From Heterotrichella gracilis (Eukaryota; Sar; Xanthophyceae; Tribonematales; Xanthonemataceae): a DNA stretch of 48,487 bases. The stretch covers positions 1 through 48,487 of the forward strand of contig JAULBX010026397.1 of the NCBI GenBank assembly GCA_032358255.1, written 5' to 3'. Below, piece after piece: positions 33,118-45,300 of the stretch. Below the pieces are notes generated by a model that did no database searches, was not told where the DNA came from, and saw nothing but the letters and a program-made list of their open reading frames with translations. The first letter of the stretch is position 1. Each line of letters opens with the position of its first letter. Made by a program: the position numbers and the translations under genes.

Positions 33118-34721
33118 TCACTTGCCGTTTAGGAAGTGGAAGATGAGGCCATCGCCATTTGCGCACACAGCCGAGTTGAAGAATGGCGCGAACACCAGGC
33201 TCTCCACCGCCATGAGCTTGATGAGGATGTTGAGGGAGGGGCCGGAGGTGTCCTTGAGGGGGTCGCCCACAGTGTCGCCGATGACGGCGGCCTTGTGGCA
33301 GTCGGAGCCCTTGCCGCCCAGCTCGCGTGCGTGCTCGGAGGCGCCGGCCTGGGTGGTGGTGGGGCAAGGTTGGTGGGTGTGGAGGTGTATAATTGCTGCC
33401 ACCTTGCTGTAGGGCAAGGGTTGAGGGGCCCAGGGACGGTACACTCTGTTTGGGGAGGATAAGACTTGCGGGGGCCATGCATGGGGTATGCTTAGTGGGG
33501 AAATTTGTCCTGATCGGGCACGTGACCATGGCGCTGCCGCTGCAAGTTGCTGAATAGCCCGGGGTTTCAAGCTTAACCAAGAGAAAAGAGGAGGGGCATT
33601 TGCTCCTTGAGCAGAGCGACATGCAATGTGGTGTGCAATCCGCCTGCGCACGTCATGTACATTGGAAATTCCGATCCACAATGTGGACTGCGAGGGATGT
33701 GGGCTGCGCCCTTGTCTCACCTCGACATACTTCTTGGCGTTATCCCATGCGCCACCTGTGTTGGACATGGACACAGCCATCTGCACACCAGACACCAGGG
33801 CGCCCACCAGCACACCAGCCAGGGCGCGCTTGCCGAACAGGATGCCAGTGATGAGGGGGGTGAGCATGACCAGGGCGCCGGGGGGGATCATCTCGGACAG
33901 GGAGGCCTGGAGGGGCGGGGAGAGGTGGTGAGGGGTGGACACAGGGGAGCAAACGGGGTGCGGGGGAAGGGGTGGCATGCCAGAGCTTAAGCAAGGGCAT
34001 GACCTTCAAACTGGCTTTAAGAACACACCCAAAAAGATGTCCTCCAGACTTGCAGTAATCTGCAAACATCCACGTGATCCCTGACCGCAGCACTGGTCCC
34101 CAAAATGCCCTCCTCCGCCACACCACCACCACCACCACCACACCACCACCACCACCACAGTGAACCCCCCCACACACGCACCTTAGTTGAGATCTCCACG
34201 CAGCGGCGGTAGTCGGGGGTTGCGGTCCCCTCCATGAGGCCGGGGATGGTTGCAAACTGGTGGCGCACCTCCTCCACCATGGCAAGGGCGGCCTTGCCCA
34301 CACTCTTCATGGTCATGGCGCTGAACCAGTAGGGGAGCATGGCGCCCACAAGCAGGCCAGCAAACACCTGGGGGGGTAGGAGTTTGTCAGAGACGGGTGT
34401 ATGTTGAGGGTTTTGAGAGGGTAATGGGGGCGTGGCAGCCACCTCTGAGTCGCCAATCATTTTGTGGTGGTGGGGAATGGGGGGTGATGCATGCATGGGG
34501 TGGAGCCCGCTACAGGGCAAAAAAAGCAAGGACATTTGGCAACGAGCGTAAAACCGTGCACGCATGACCTTGCATGGTGGTTGAGGCGAGGACTATAAAT
34601 CTACCAAAGAAAAACCCCTACCTCGGGGTTGAGGATGGAGGTGTCGACGAGCAGGATCTGCGCGCGGGTCACGTAGGCTCCAAACAGGGCCAGGGACACC
34701 AGAGCGGCGGAGCCGATGGCA

Positions 34722-34754
<33 letters not shown>

Positions 34755-37700
34755 GCAGCGTCCAGCGCGTCGGTGCGCTCGCGGATGTCCTCACCCATGG
34801 CTGCCATCTCGGCGATGCCACCGGCGTTGTCGGAGATGGGGCCGTAGGCGTCGATGGCCAGGCCTGGAGGGGGGTGAGAGGGGTCAGTAAGGGGTGGAAA
34901 ACATGCAGGATTCCCTTATGGAAGCTGGTGGTTGATGGTGGGCAGTGCCTTGTACGCGGTTGCCAGGGGGACATTGGAGAAACACATATGCTCTCATGAT
35001 ATCGTCAGCATGCACCCCTGCCAAACTCAGGATGCTGCATCATCCCATTAAGCAGTAACATGCACTGGCTTTAATTTTCTGTAATTCACCATGCGGACAC
35101 CCATCTCCCTCCATGCTCTATACCACGCCAATGCCGCCATGCATGCTCCACTTCATTCCCCCACCTCCATTCGCACCCAACCACTGGACAGCATACCAAC
35201 TTCAGTCATGGTTCAGGGTGTCACGCAGGGTTCCTGGCCTCACCGGTTGAGAGGGTGGACAGCATGCCCAGCGCTGCGATGGCAATGCCATACATGTTGG
35301 CCAGGGTGAAGCCCACGTAGATGCACAGGGCGATCATGAAGCAGGGCACGATGGTGGACTTGTAGCCCAGGGCGAGGCCAAAGATGATGTCGGTGGCGGC
35401 GCCGGTGCGGCACGCGTCAGCCACGTCCTGCGTAGTTGGGGATGCGGGAGGTCAGGGACTGTTGGTTGGTGGGTGGGTGTAAGGACTGGTTTTGGTTCTG
35501 TTGGACGAGGTAAGGCGGACAGGGGTGGCGGGGCTTGCTAGAACGAAGCAGCAAGCCATGTCCCAGACTCACAAAGAAAAACAAATACCACTCCACTGCT
35601 ACATCTCATTCACTAGCATCATGTACCGGCACAAATCAACAGCCCTGCCCCTTGCAACCCTTACCTGCACTGGCTGGAAGCGGTTGGATGTGTAATACTC
35701 GGTGACCAGGCCGATGATGAGGCCGGACCAGAGCCCAGCTGCCACGCAGAAGAACATGTGCCAGTTCTTGACGATCCTGGTGGGGTCGGCGGTGAACAGG
35801 CCGGTGATCTCCTCGGGCAGGGCGCAGAAGCTGATGACCAGGGCGGCCTGTGGGGGGAAAGGGTAGGGGTCAGCGCAATTCGGCCCCATCCCAAAGGGGC
35901 TTAAGTACATGATACTATCAAAAGAATCAATGAAGACCATGTGAGCTGGAATGGAATTCCAACATGCCAATTGGTCAGAGTCAATCCATACCCAACATAT
36001 AATGTGTATGATGCAATTGCATTCTGACCAACCACTGCCATGCCCCTACCACCCCCACGTACCACAGTCATGACGGCGGTGGACACGATCAGCTGGGTCT
36101 TGAGGGTGGCCTCGATCTCGCTGATGATGCGCGCGGGCTTGAGCTCGGTGGCCAGCAGGGTAGTCCCCATGCACACCAGGATGCCAAAGGCGGAGATGAG
36201 CAGGGGGTAGTTCATGGCGGTCCACAGCTGCTCCTTGCCCAGGGAGGACACGGAGGAGACCACGAGGGCGGCGCAGGTAGCCTCGGCGAAGGATCCAAAC
36301 AGGTCGGCGCCCATGCCGGCGATGTCACCGACGTTGTCGCCCACGTTGTCTGTGGGAGGCGGTGGGGGTGAGGGTGTGGGGGCGGTGAGGGGGTTATGTG
36401 GGCATGGGCATGTGCAACAGGAGGAGGCCGGGGTTTCGATAGAGAATGCTTTTACCGGTTAGGGTGCAATTTCGCCAACAATATCCTCCATGTGGTTAAA
36501 GGCAGGGGATCGATGCTGATGCAGTCACAACATGGCAGTGGGTATCGGTAATGCTGCCTCTGACAGGTTTGGCGCAGCACTCAAATGGGCACTGAAGTGG
36601 GACGGGAAGCAAGCATTGGCAAGTGCAGCAACATCTGGGCGTGAAGCTATTGTGCTGACCTGCAATCACGGCTGGGTTGCGGGGGTCGTCCTCGGGGATG
36701 TCCTTCTCGATCTTGCCCACGAGGTCAGCGCCCACGTCAGCAGCCTTAGTGTAGATGCCGCCACCCACGCGGCCAAACAGGGCGATGGAGGAGCCACCCA
36801 GACCGTAGCCGGTGATGGCCTCGTAGATGCCCTCCCAGGCGTAATCCTCACCAAAGGAGGACTCGTACACCTGGTGGTTAAGAGGGGGTAGGATCAATGG
36901 GTGAGGCAGAGGAATGCAGTGGAGGATAAGTGAGAAAGCATCAGCTCCTGCTGAATATGCATTACAGCACAAGGACCGTCTCTTGTGCGGCACATCCAAA
37001 CTGTGAACAGGTGGTTGGAAAACTGATATGCATGGCCAAGCTTACAGCATCTAACTAATGTGGCACAACTTGGCACAAGCTGGTCAGATGCTGTAAATGG
37101 GTGTTGCACAGTTGGGTAATGCAAGTGGACAAAACGTGAGCAGGGACAGGGAAGCAACTACTCGAATGGGTTGTTGAGAAAGTTAAACCTTGTCAGTGGC
37201 TGGCAAGGAATAAGGGAGTACAGTTTTTGTGGCTGGTTTGAACGCTGGGCAGGATTGAAAGGTGTTGGACTTACGTAGCGGTACACCCACAGCAGGATGT
37301 AGAGGACCAGGAGGCCGTTGCCAGCCAGGAGGAAACCCATCACTGCTCCGGAGCGGAAAGCTGCAAGGCAAGGGACACGCACCAAATTGAGCTAGGTGTA
37401 CAAGACAGGTGGATGAAGAAACAAGATGGAGAAAGTTTGAAACCTACCGCAGGCAAAGGCAGGGGCAATTCCCTTGCGGGCCTCCAGTGCGGTACGTCCG
37501 TTGGCGTAGGTAGCAATCATCATGCCCAGGAATCCTGACAGGATGGAGGTGAGGGCACCCACGATGAAGGCCACAGTGGTGAAGATGCCGTTGAAGGTGG
37601 CCTTCTTGTCCTTGAACTGGCCCTCGGCGCTCAGGAAGATGAGGATGACGAAGGAGAAGAAGAACTGCAGATTTGAGTCAGAACAGTCAAGACAGGCTTC

Positions 37701-38247
37701 TGTTTACACACGGCCATCTCGTAAAAACCGTGATGATAACGTGATACTGATTTGGTTGCACTAGCCACCTACCACGAACACGCCCATGTACTTGTACTCG
37801 GTGACCAGGAAGGAGATGGATCCGCTGTTGATAGCTTCTTGCAGCTCGGCAACCTTGGCAACCACCTGCATCACCACATCGCTCTCAGTCATGATGCGTC
37901 ATGGGATACTATCCAGTGGACGCCAGTCACCAGATGCCGTACACAAAGTCGCAGACCAAGCCCCCATCAGGCTCCCCACGCCACCCAGGCCCAGCAAAGC
38001 AGCTTTCTGTGCACAATCAAGTCGCGATTGGTACCTCATCCTCTCCCCGTTGCTCCTCCTCGAGCAGGTACTCACGGCCGTTTTCTGGCCTGCCCCCACT
38101 GCCGGCAGCCACCTTGATCTTGGACACACGGACCCATAGGCTGATGGCGAACAGGATGCCGGCGATGGCCGAGAAAGGGATGATGAAGTTGGTGAACGAA
38201 GTGGGGAAGATAATGGTAGTCGCAGCTGAGGCGAGTTGGCTCAACAT
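33118..38247 (-). CDS. VHP1: Vacuolar-type H+-translocating pyrophosphatase, K+-dependent type
   Basis: Polytopic membrane pump coupling PPi hydrolysis to H+ transport into the vacuole or acidocalcisomes. Twelve exons: 38035-38247, 37773-37865, 37448-37664, 37275-37360, 36660-36870, 36063-36349, 35665-35847, 35244-35427, 34622-34863, 34182-34367, 33721-33906, 33118-33348; 2319 nt, 772 residues, the plant AVP1 size. The substrate motif DVGADLVGK is at residues 248-256, followed by [30 protein letters not shown] at 529-538 has Ala at 533, where K+-independent pumps have Lys, so a K+-dependent type is inferred. [20 protein letters not shown] follows near 715. The start is the first ATG; an open frame continues upstream only through a TTG. 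No exon echoes were noticed in its introns. Confidence 0.96.
34118..34158. repeat. CAC trinucleotide microsatellite
   Basis: Nearly pure ACC/CAC repeat of about 40 bases with one interruption, in H+-PPase intron 10. Confidence 0.9.
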
Positions 38248-38812
38248 GGCTGCCAGCAGGCACACGCAGCACACTGCTGCGTGGTCTACCAACTAGGGAT
38301 ACTGATGAACGAGATGGGTCGCTCCAGCGACTACCTTGGTTCGATTTTAAGGTCAAAGTGCACGGCCTAATGGTTCAAGCCGCCGAAGGAACTGGTTTAT
38401 GTTCTCTTCTCGTTAGCTCCTGAAACGTGCGTGCCGGGATTTTGTACTGTGCTGTATTTTTGCCCACAAGGGGAGTGCGCAGGGATACTTAGCAGGGGAG
38501 GTAGCTTTTTGAAATGTCAAACGCCTGAGAAGTTGCCACGTGAAAGTCGATTTTAGCGGGGGAAATAGCAACTAAAAGAAAACAAAGGCGTGCAACAATA
38601 GCGTTTGAACTCCTCTTCAAACGTTGGGATGCTCTCAGGACGATGCACAGTGCCCACCAATGCCAACCCGCACCAAACCCCTGCACCCCTGCTCCAGCTG
38701 CATTCCTCAACACGCATACCCAGCCCCCCACTGTCCCAACCCCCACCCTACGCCATCATGGCCACTGCACCCATCAGCCAGCATCAGGCCAGTGCCATTT
38801 GGAGACCCCTGG
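38248..38812. other. H+-PPase upstream region and 3' flank of the next gene
   Basis: 565 bp containing the H+-PPase promoter and 5' UTR and the 3' UTR of the 197-residue gene, which lies in the same orientation. No defined element is seen. Confidence 0.4.
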
Positions 38813-40392
38813 TCAGGCGCGTGTCCCCTCCCCGTCCCACCCAGTACCCCCTCCCTCCCCTGGCGCAGGCCGCATGCGCGCCTCAAGCTGCTCCTGGGTC
38901 ACCCTGCACACCCAGGGGAAAGGTGCATACTAATCAATTTCCTACATCAACTGCTTTTCCCCCATGAATTATTGTCGAGGATTTCAATAAAAGGATAGCA
39001 TAAAGGTGCTGTGAAGAGCGGCAGGCTTTCCATCGTTATTTAATTAAAAGCAGTTACATATGTACTACAGCCGCCACGGGTGCCCCCAGCCACCCCAGCC
39101 ACCCCAGCCACCCACCTCAGTGCGAGCTGCACCCTGTCCCTTGCCAGCATTGTGTCTGCCAGGACCAGGCGCAGCGGGTGCAGGGGGCCGCCCTCAACAC
39201 TGCCACCCACACCCACCTGCAGGGCAGCACAACACAAAATTAAATTAAAAAGGACAGGATTCAAACTTAAGCGCTCTGCTGGTTGTGTTGGTCGGTGCTG
39301 CAGATGCGCCCTAGTAACTGCCACCTGTACCAAGTTGCAAGGTTTCAGGAGTGGGCGTGCATCGCAAAATGGGGTTTTCCTCTCCATTTCCTTGTACCCA
39401 ACCCCCACCTTGTCGTGGAGCTGGTCGTATGCCTTGAGCGCAGCGGCCAGCTCTGAGCTGCTGAACCCCTGGTAGCGCAGCAGCACCTCCTCGTAGGCGC
39501 CGCGGCAGGAGGGGTCGAGCTCAAGGAACGCCTGGGGATAGTCGGGACAGCGGGAGGGTGTTAAAAGGGTGTGGGTTTAGGGTTGGGCATGAAACCTCGT
39601 CAGGCCAGGGGATAGGCAAGGTTTATGGTTGGGGGATTGCGACACAAGGAGCAGTGCAGGGGGTGGGGAGGGTGGGGGTGATGCGGGTGGCCCTTGGTGG
39701 GGTTGAGCAAGCTTCAGCAGCAGCCGTTGGAGTGCCAAGGGGTTACCCTGCGTACACTGGCAGGGAGAGCCTTGTTCAATAAGGCGCAGAGACATGCATA
39801 TGGGTACCCCAAATTTTGGGCTCAGGGACATTCTTAGGTCAGGCTCAACCTTTGTTTACGACTGCAGTGGGTATCCCTGGGCTTGTGCGACGTTGTGGTA
39901 CAGCAAGGTGTGTGTGGCATGCTGATTGAGCACAGTTGGCGGGGAGTCAGGCTCAGTACCTGTTGTGCCGACTCTGTTATGTAGCTCACAGACTCTATGG
40001 CGTTCTCCTGCGTGCATGCGGCACACGCCAGGTACTCAGCCAGGCCACAGGCACGTCTGTTTGCAGAAGGGCGAGGGTTTTGCGGGCATGCAAGCATGCG
40101 TTTTCAAAGAACGCTTGCGCACCTCACAAGTGGCACTGGCCAGATGTTAACCTTGCTTGCAAATAACGTTCACGTCGCTGCTCAGGCGGGCTGGGCTAGG
40201 ATTTTGTCACATGCATGCATGCCCGCATGCAAAAAGTGCATGCTTGCGCACCATAGCCTCCCTCACGTGCTGCACTTGCTGCACCACCGTCCCCTTGTCG
40301 GTGCTCAACAGGCGTGCACCGAGGGGGGGAAGCAGCCTCTTGTACAGCCCCACAGCCCTCAGCGCTCGTGCCGCTCCAGACAGCAATGCCAT
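38813..40392 (-). CDS. Unrecognised protein, possible mitochondrial leader
   Basis: Family not recognised. Model: 40211-40392, 39960-40056, 39409-39531, 39116-39216, 38813-38903; 594 nt, 197 residues, all in phase. The N-terminus MALLSGAARALRAVGLYKRL then LPPLGARLLSTDKG is basic and hydrophobic without acids, like a mitochondrial presequence with a plausible cleavage near RLLST. The middle is Cys-rich (FACGHACI, ACGLAEYLACAAC). Then come helical blocks ENAIESVSYITESAQQAFLE, SSSELAAALKAYDQLHDK and LRLVLADTMLARDRVQLALR, ending VTQEQLEARMRPAP with a Gly-rich tail. The exon 1 donor AT/GTGACA is weak. The better-looking donor ATG/GTGCGC at 40252 gives the wrong phase unless a small exon is missing. 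Exons 3-5 are much more secure than 1-2. Confidence 0.55.
39084..39113. repeat. 9-bp tandem repeat at a splice donor
   Basis: CCACCCCAG repeated about three times directly after the exon 4 donor of the 197-residue gene (minus strand reading TGGGGTGGC units). Confidence 0.7.
40082..40125 (-). repeat. Echo of the 197-residue gene's exon 1 end
   Basis: GGCATGCAAGCATGCG and GCTTGCGCACC near 40084-40123 repeat GCATGCAAAAAGTGCATGC and GCTTGCGCACC near 40214-40252, at an offset of 129 bp. The copied segment includes a potential GTGCGCAAGC donor. Confidence 0.5.
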
Positions 40393-42371
40393 CTACGTCG
40401 AGCAGGGCAACACGTTGTGGCACATCGCAAAGGACCCTTCGCCCGAGGCAGTTGCAAGAAACACGCTGCCGCAGGTCTGGCACTAGTCGCCTACTAGTTT
40501 TGTTCACGTCTTTTTACTTACTTTGGCAAAAGACACTTGCTCTGGGTGTGCGTCTGCTATTAGGTTGAACCCTAAACCCTAAACACATCATGGCATGTCA
40601 GCGCAGCTGCAGCTCTGACCTCCGAGGCATATATGGGTTTGACTCAAACGGTTTGGCTTAGGCATTGAGGGTTGGCATGTGGATGGCCATGGCCCCATCC
40701 GGTCCAGCCTCCGAGAGGACTTTTCACTCCGAGCGCCCCAAATGACTTGGCGGCACCTCATGAACTGAAATAAGAGAGAAAGAAAGGGAACGCACAGAGG
40801 CGTAGTTGCTAGGGTTTCAAGTTACAACCAATTGTATGTCAAGAGACCATACCCGGTTACAAAAGTATGCACACAAATATATCTACACCATGCATGTGGG
40901 TTGGTAGCCATGTGCTGTGAGGCTCTTGACTCAAGCAGGAATGTCAGTGCCGATACCAGAAAAAAGAGTTCAACTCATGGCTTCTGGGTACGACATTCAG
41001 GCACCTGGCTTGCACCCCACACCCCTGTTACTACTCATCCCAAAATACACCCTAACAATCAATCGTCAGTGCTGCCCAGCTTGGAGCTGTGCTGGGAAAA
41101 GATGGAACAATGGGGCTAGGTACAGACTGCATTCTTGTCAAGCCAATCAGAAAATAAAACAACGATGCTAAATCAACTAATACACAAACAGTAATTACCG
41201 TACGCCATTACTGTACGGCAAATTGATACCATGCATTTCACACTACCGCGTGGCCATGGAAGGCACATCATGTCAGGGGAAACGAACCCCCTATAGCACA
41301 TGCTTAGCTCCCACTCCTGGGGCAAGCATCTACCTTCCCCATTGGCACCTTGGCCACCATCTGTCTATGCGCCATGCCCTGCAGCTGGCACACCGCCAGC
41401 TACACGCATGCACCGCAGCGCAATAATCTGCTCTAAAAGTACAAATCCAATTCCCGACTGACCAAAAATGAATGCGTGCGCGCCGGCCCTCGCACAGCGC
41501 ACCTGTGTGTGCGTGTGTGGGGCAACTCGTGGCATCTGTGTGTAAACCCACCCATCCCAAAAAAATATGCGTTCTGCGTCTGTGGTGCACCAGCCCTGTC
41601 TACCTGCAAACACGGTTTGCCACTACACACTGATAATTAATCCCCCGGATAATCAACTGATAGTAAACCCCTGGACCCAGGGATGACACTGCGCCCCTGT
41701 GAAATTGAAAACCCACATCGGAGTGGTGCTACTAGATATGCAGCAGCCCACAGAGGCTGTGAAGGGGCCTGAAAACACCCCTGCATAGCGTGCAGTGCTA
41801 CCAAACCCGGGTCCAAACAGATAGGGCCAAACACAAACTGAAAAGGATACGGTCTACCCTACTGGGTTTGTCCGGGGCGTATGGCCAAATAGTAATTGTA
41901 GGGCTACAGATCTACACGGCGTGTTATGCACACAGCATTCAAGACTGTGCACATCCGCCCCTGGCCTAGGGGCATTCAGGCTGCCTATTGAAGCTCTTAG
42001 GGCTGCTGAAAACAATTAAGGCTGACCAATTAGGCTGTAATGCATAGACGAGGACCGCACACTTTGCCTGGCGGTATGATTTCAGTTCAGATCATACACG
42101 ATGCTCAGTAAAAGAAGGCGCAGGGCATGTCACATGCCAGCTGCATTCTACCCTGTTCACCATGGTGCTGCCCTACCAGCCACCCACCCGCTCCCCACAC
42201 CTCCACCAGCCACCACCTTGGTCAAGACCTCACCGGGAGGAAAATTGTGGCTGTGGTGCGCTGCAGTGTGGGAGGCCCAATTCCAGGAAGCTCCAAAGGG
42301 ACAAGCGCGCAGGACTGATTCGCTCCACCAACGTGGTGGAATGGCGCCCCACGACCAACCTCCCTGCCCCA
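40393..42371. other. Long spacer upstream of the 197-residue gene
   Basis: 2 kb between the 197-residue gene start and the amylase stop. It holds a telomere-like AACCCTAAACCCTAAACAC at about 40568-40586 and an imperfect inverted repeat CCGTAC/GTACGG near 41198-41219. An open plus-strand frame overlaps the start of the neighbouring gene at 40384-40486. No supportable gene was found. Confidence 0.45.
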
Positions 42372-45300
42372 TCACTTCCTCTCGTACACCTCCCAGTTGT
42401 GCCCCTTCTCCACCCGCCGCCACTTGATGGGGTCCACTGCGTACTCTCCTGGCCCAATCTTCATGACCACCTTGGCGTCGATCTCGGCCGCATACACATC
42501 CTTCTCGGCCTTGAGGATCTTCACCTCACTGCAGAAGAAGGGATTAAAGTTTAGGTAGGAATTCAGGGCACAGTTTAGGGTTTATGGTACTGTGTCAGCT
42601 ACACATCCTTATCACCTTGCTGCAGGGTGGTGGCCCACTGAAAGTTAGAGTTGGAACTTAGGGGGGGATGAGGTGGCGCTGAGGGGTCCCAGAGGTGGGA
42701 CGACAGCGCCGTGCACCCTTGGGTTAGAATCCATCGCCTGCTACCAGCCAGCAGCTGCAGACCAATGCCCTTGCCTGGTGGTGGCTGTTACTTGGCAGGT
42801 GCATGTGCGCATCCCCCCACCATGGAAGGCACATGCCCCCACCCCACAACCATACAATGCCACGAATACAGCCCACAGTATCCCTGTTTTCCCACCCACC
42901 CACCTCCTGCAGTGCAGCTTGTTCCTTGTGCGCAGCGCCACCAGGCGCTTGCAGCAGTCCCTGATGCTGTCCTCAAAGATGTGGTCGTAGAAGATGGTGG
43001 GGGTGCCGGGGTGCGTGAGCAGGTAGCAGTAGCCCTGCTCAAGGCCCTGGTGGGGGAAGCGCCAGTGGCCCTGGGTGGAGCCCTGGGAGGGAGGAGAAAG
43101 GGGTCAGCAACATGGGCCACGTGGCCTCGCGTGTGCATGCCCGGGTACAGGAGCTGGATGATGCCCAAGCTTCCAGGTGCGCCCGGCCAATTATGAAGTT
43201 CTGCCTGGTGGCGTGCATAAGCGTGTAAAAATAAGAGGGCGCTCATGCCACACTGAAACTCAAGTGTCTGACGCAGCCCCGGGCAAATTTCATGCATGGA
43301 ATGGTGGTGTGCATGTTAAATGCCCTCTGCCCCTCCTCATGTTGAGGTTCTCGAAAAGGCTGATACCGAACAATCATCCACGACAGTATGCATGCACTGT
43401 GTTAGCGCCTGCCCTCACCGTGTCGTGATTTTCCAGGAACGTTGTAGCGCGCGACGGCCACCAGCCCATCACACCGGGGGGCTTGCCGGCGGCGTCCTTC
43501 AGGCGCCAGTACTCGTTGCGCTGCGGGGTGAGGGGGGTGGTGAGCTTGGGCACAGACAAGGTGGGTGTTGTGGATGAGTTGAGAGTGAGTGCAGCTGGGT
43601 GGCGGTGGATTGAGGGGGGTTGTGCGCGAGTCCTATGTGTATTGTGCCCAACCAGTGCAATTCAGCAGCAGGCTTCAGCAGCGGGTATATATCATTTCTT
43701 CAGTTCAAAGCGATGCATTCATGGCCAACTATTTCCAGTTCAACGTTCTTTTGTAATGTGGACCCGAATTAGTTAAAGTACTTTCAATTAAATTAGATTG
43801 TGCACCCCAGCGATGAACCCACCTCGAACACCGCGTGCAGGATCCCCTTGGTGGTGACGTCAAAGGCGGTGGCGGTGCCCCCCGCCGCGTTCAGCCAGTT
43901 GATGATGCGCTGCCTGTGCGCGTCCTGGGTGAATTCCAGCACGCCGTTCCAGTCGTAGTTGAGCGAGTCCCAGTACTCGCCCACAGCAAATTGGGGCACT
44001 GTGTGCTCCATGTACTGGCGCACGGCGGTGCCGCTGAAGCCGCGCACAAAGTCCAGCCTGCAGGTGTTGGATTGGTTGTTTAAGGATGAGTGGAGAGGTG
44101 GTGCAAGTGAGGGGCGGTGGCAGGGAGGTGTGTTGTGCATTGCAGATGGATGCAGGCTGTGGCACTGTGTGTGGAGGGAGGGGGTAGGCGGGTGGCGGCA
44201 GAGTTGTGTGGTGTGTGTGTAATCGCAAGCGTCGAGGGGCTTGCAGTCCATGGTAGGCACGTGCACGGGTATATTAGTATACCCAAGGCACAAATGGAAG
44301 AAATGAAGGGGAAATTTTCAACATTTTACAACACTACAAGATGTATTACTAAATTTAGTCCATGCCAATGGGCCATGCAGTGCAGCGCACACCGCACAGG
44401 CTGCACGCCAAGCGTTTCAACCCCCACGCCAACCCCTGCGCCCCACGCACCTCCAGCCGTCAAATCCGATGTTCTCCCGCAGCCACTGCATCCACCCGCA
44501 GATGTCCTCGCGCACAAAGTCCTGGCTGTGGTCCACGTTGGGCGCAGCATGGAAGCAGTCCCCCGTGGACTTGTTGCCCTTGCCGCTGAAGTTGGGGTCG
44601 TCTGACACGATGGCGGTTGCGTCCCACGCCATCTTGCCGCCAAACACGTTCCACACGCCCTTTGCGTCCTGGTGGTGCGCGCAGCGGTGGTTGAGCACCA
44701 CGTCGCCGATCACCTTGAGCCCAGCGGACTGCAGCTTCTTGACGCACCTGCGGGTGATGAGAGGCAGTCAATAAATGTGAATGTCATCAGTATCAACCCT
44801 GCTTTATATCCTTTAAAATTTCAAAGATTAAATACGGCTTCTTGGCGTCCTGACATCCAATCACCTACATCCAGTGGCCTGTAGCTACTTGATGCACCAG
44901 CTACAAAGCAAGAAAATTGCCAAGTTCAGTTTTATGCAAGCAAGGGGAGGTGTGGTGTACGAGTGCAGGATGGTGACCATGGATCCCCACTGGAGGTGGC
45001 TGTTCAAGAGCGGTGTGTGGGGTGGGGTGGATGCCATGCGAGGGGAGAGAGGCGGGCACTCACTGTCGGAGCTCGTCCTCTGACCCGTATTTTGAGTTGA
45101 GACAGTACAGGTCGCGGGGCAAGTAGCCCTCTGGTGACACGCTGTCAGTGGGGGGCGGCAGCCACACCATGGTGATGCCCATGCCCGCGATCATCTCCGC
45201 CTGGTTGGACACCACCTGGTACCACCGCGACTTGTGCGACTCCCAGTTGAAGCCCTGCACCAAGAGTACGCACATTTGAATGTGTAGAACAATACAAATG

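Noticed and set aside
38245..38292. N-terminal extension of the H+-PPase
   Set aside because: The extra frame starts at TTG, not ATG. The ATG at 38247 gives the usual length and N-terminus.
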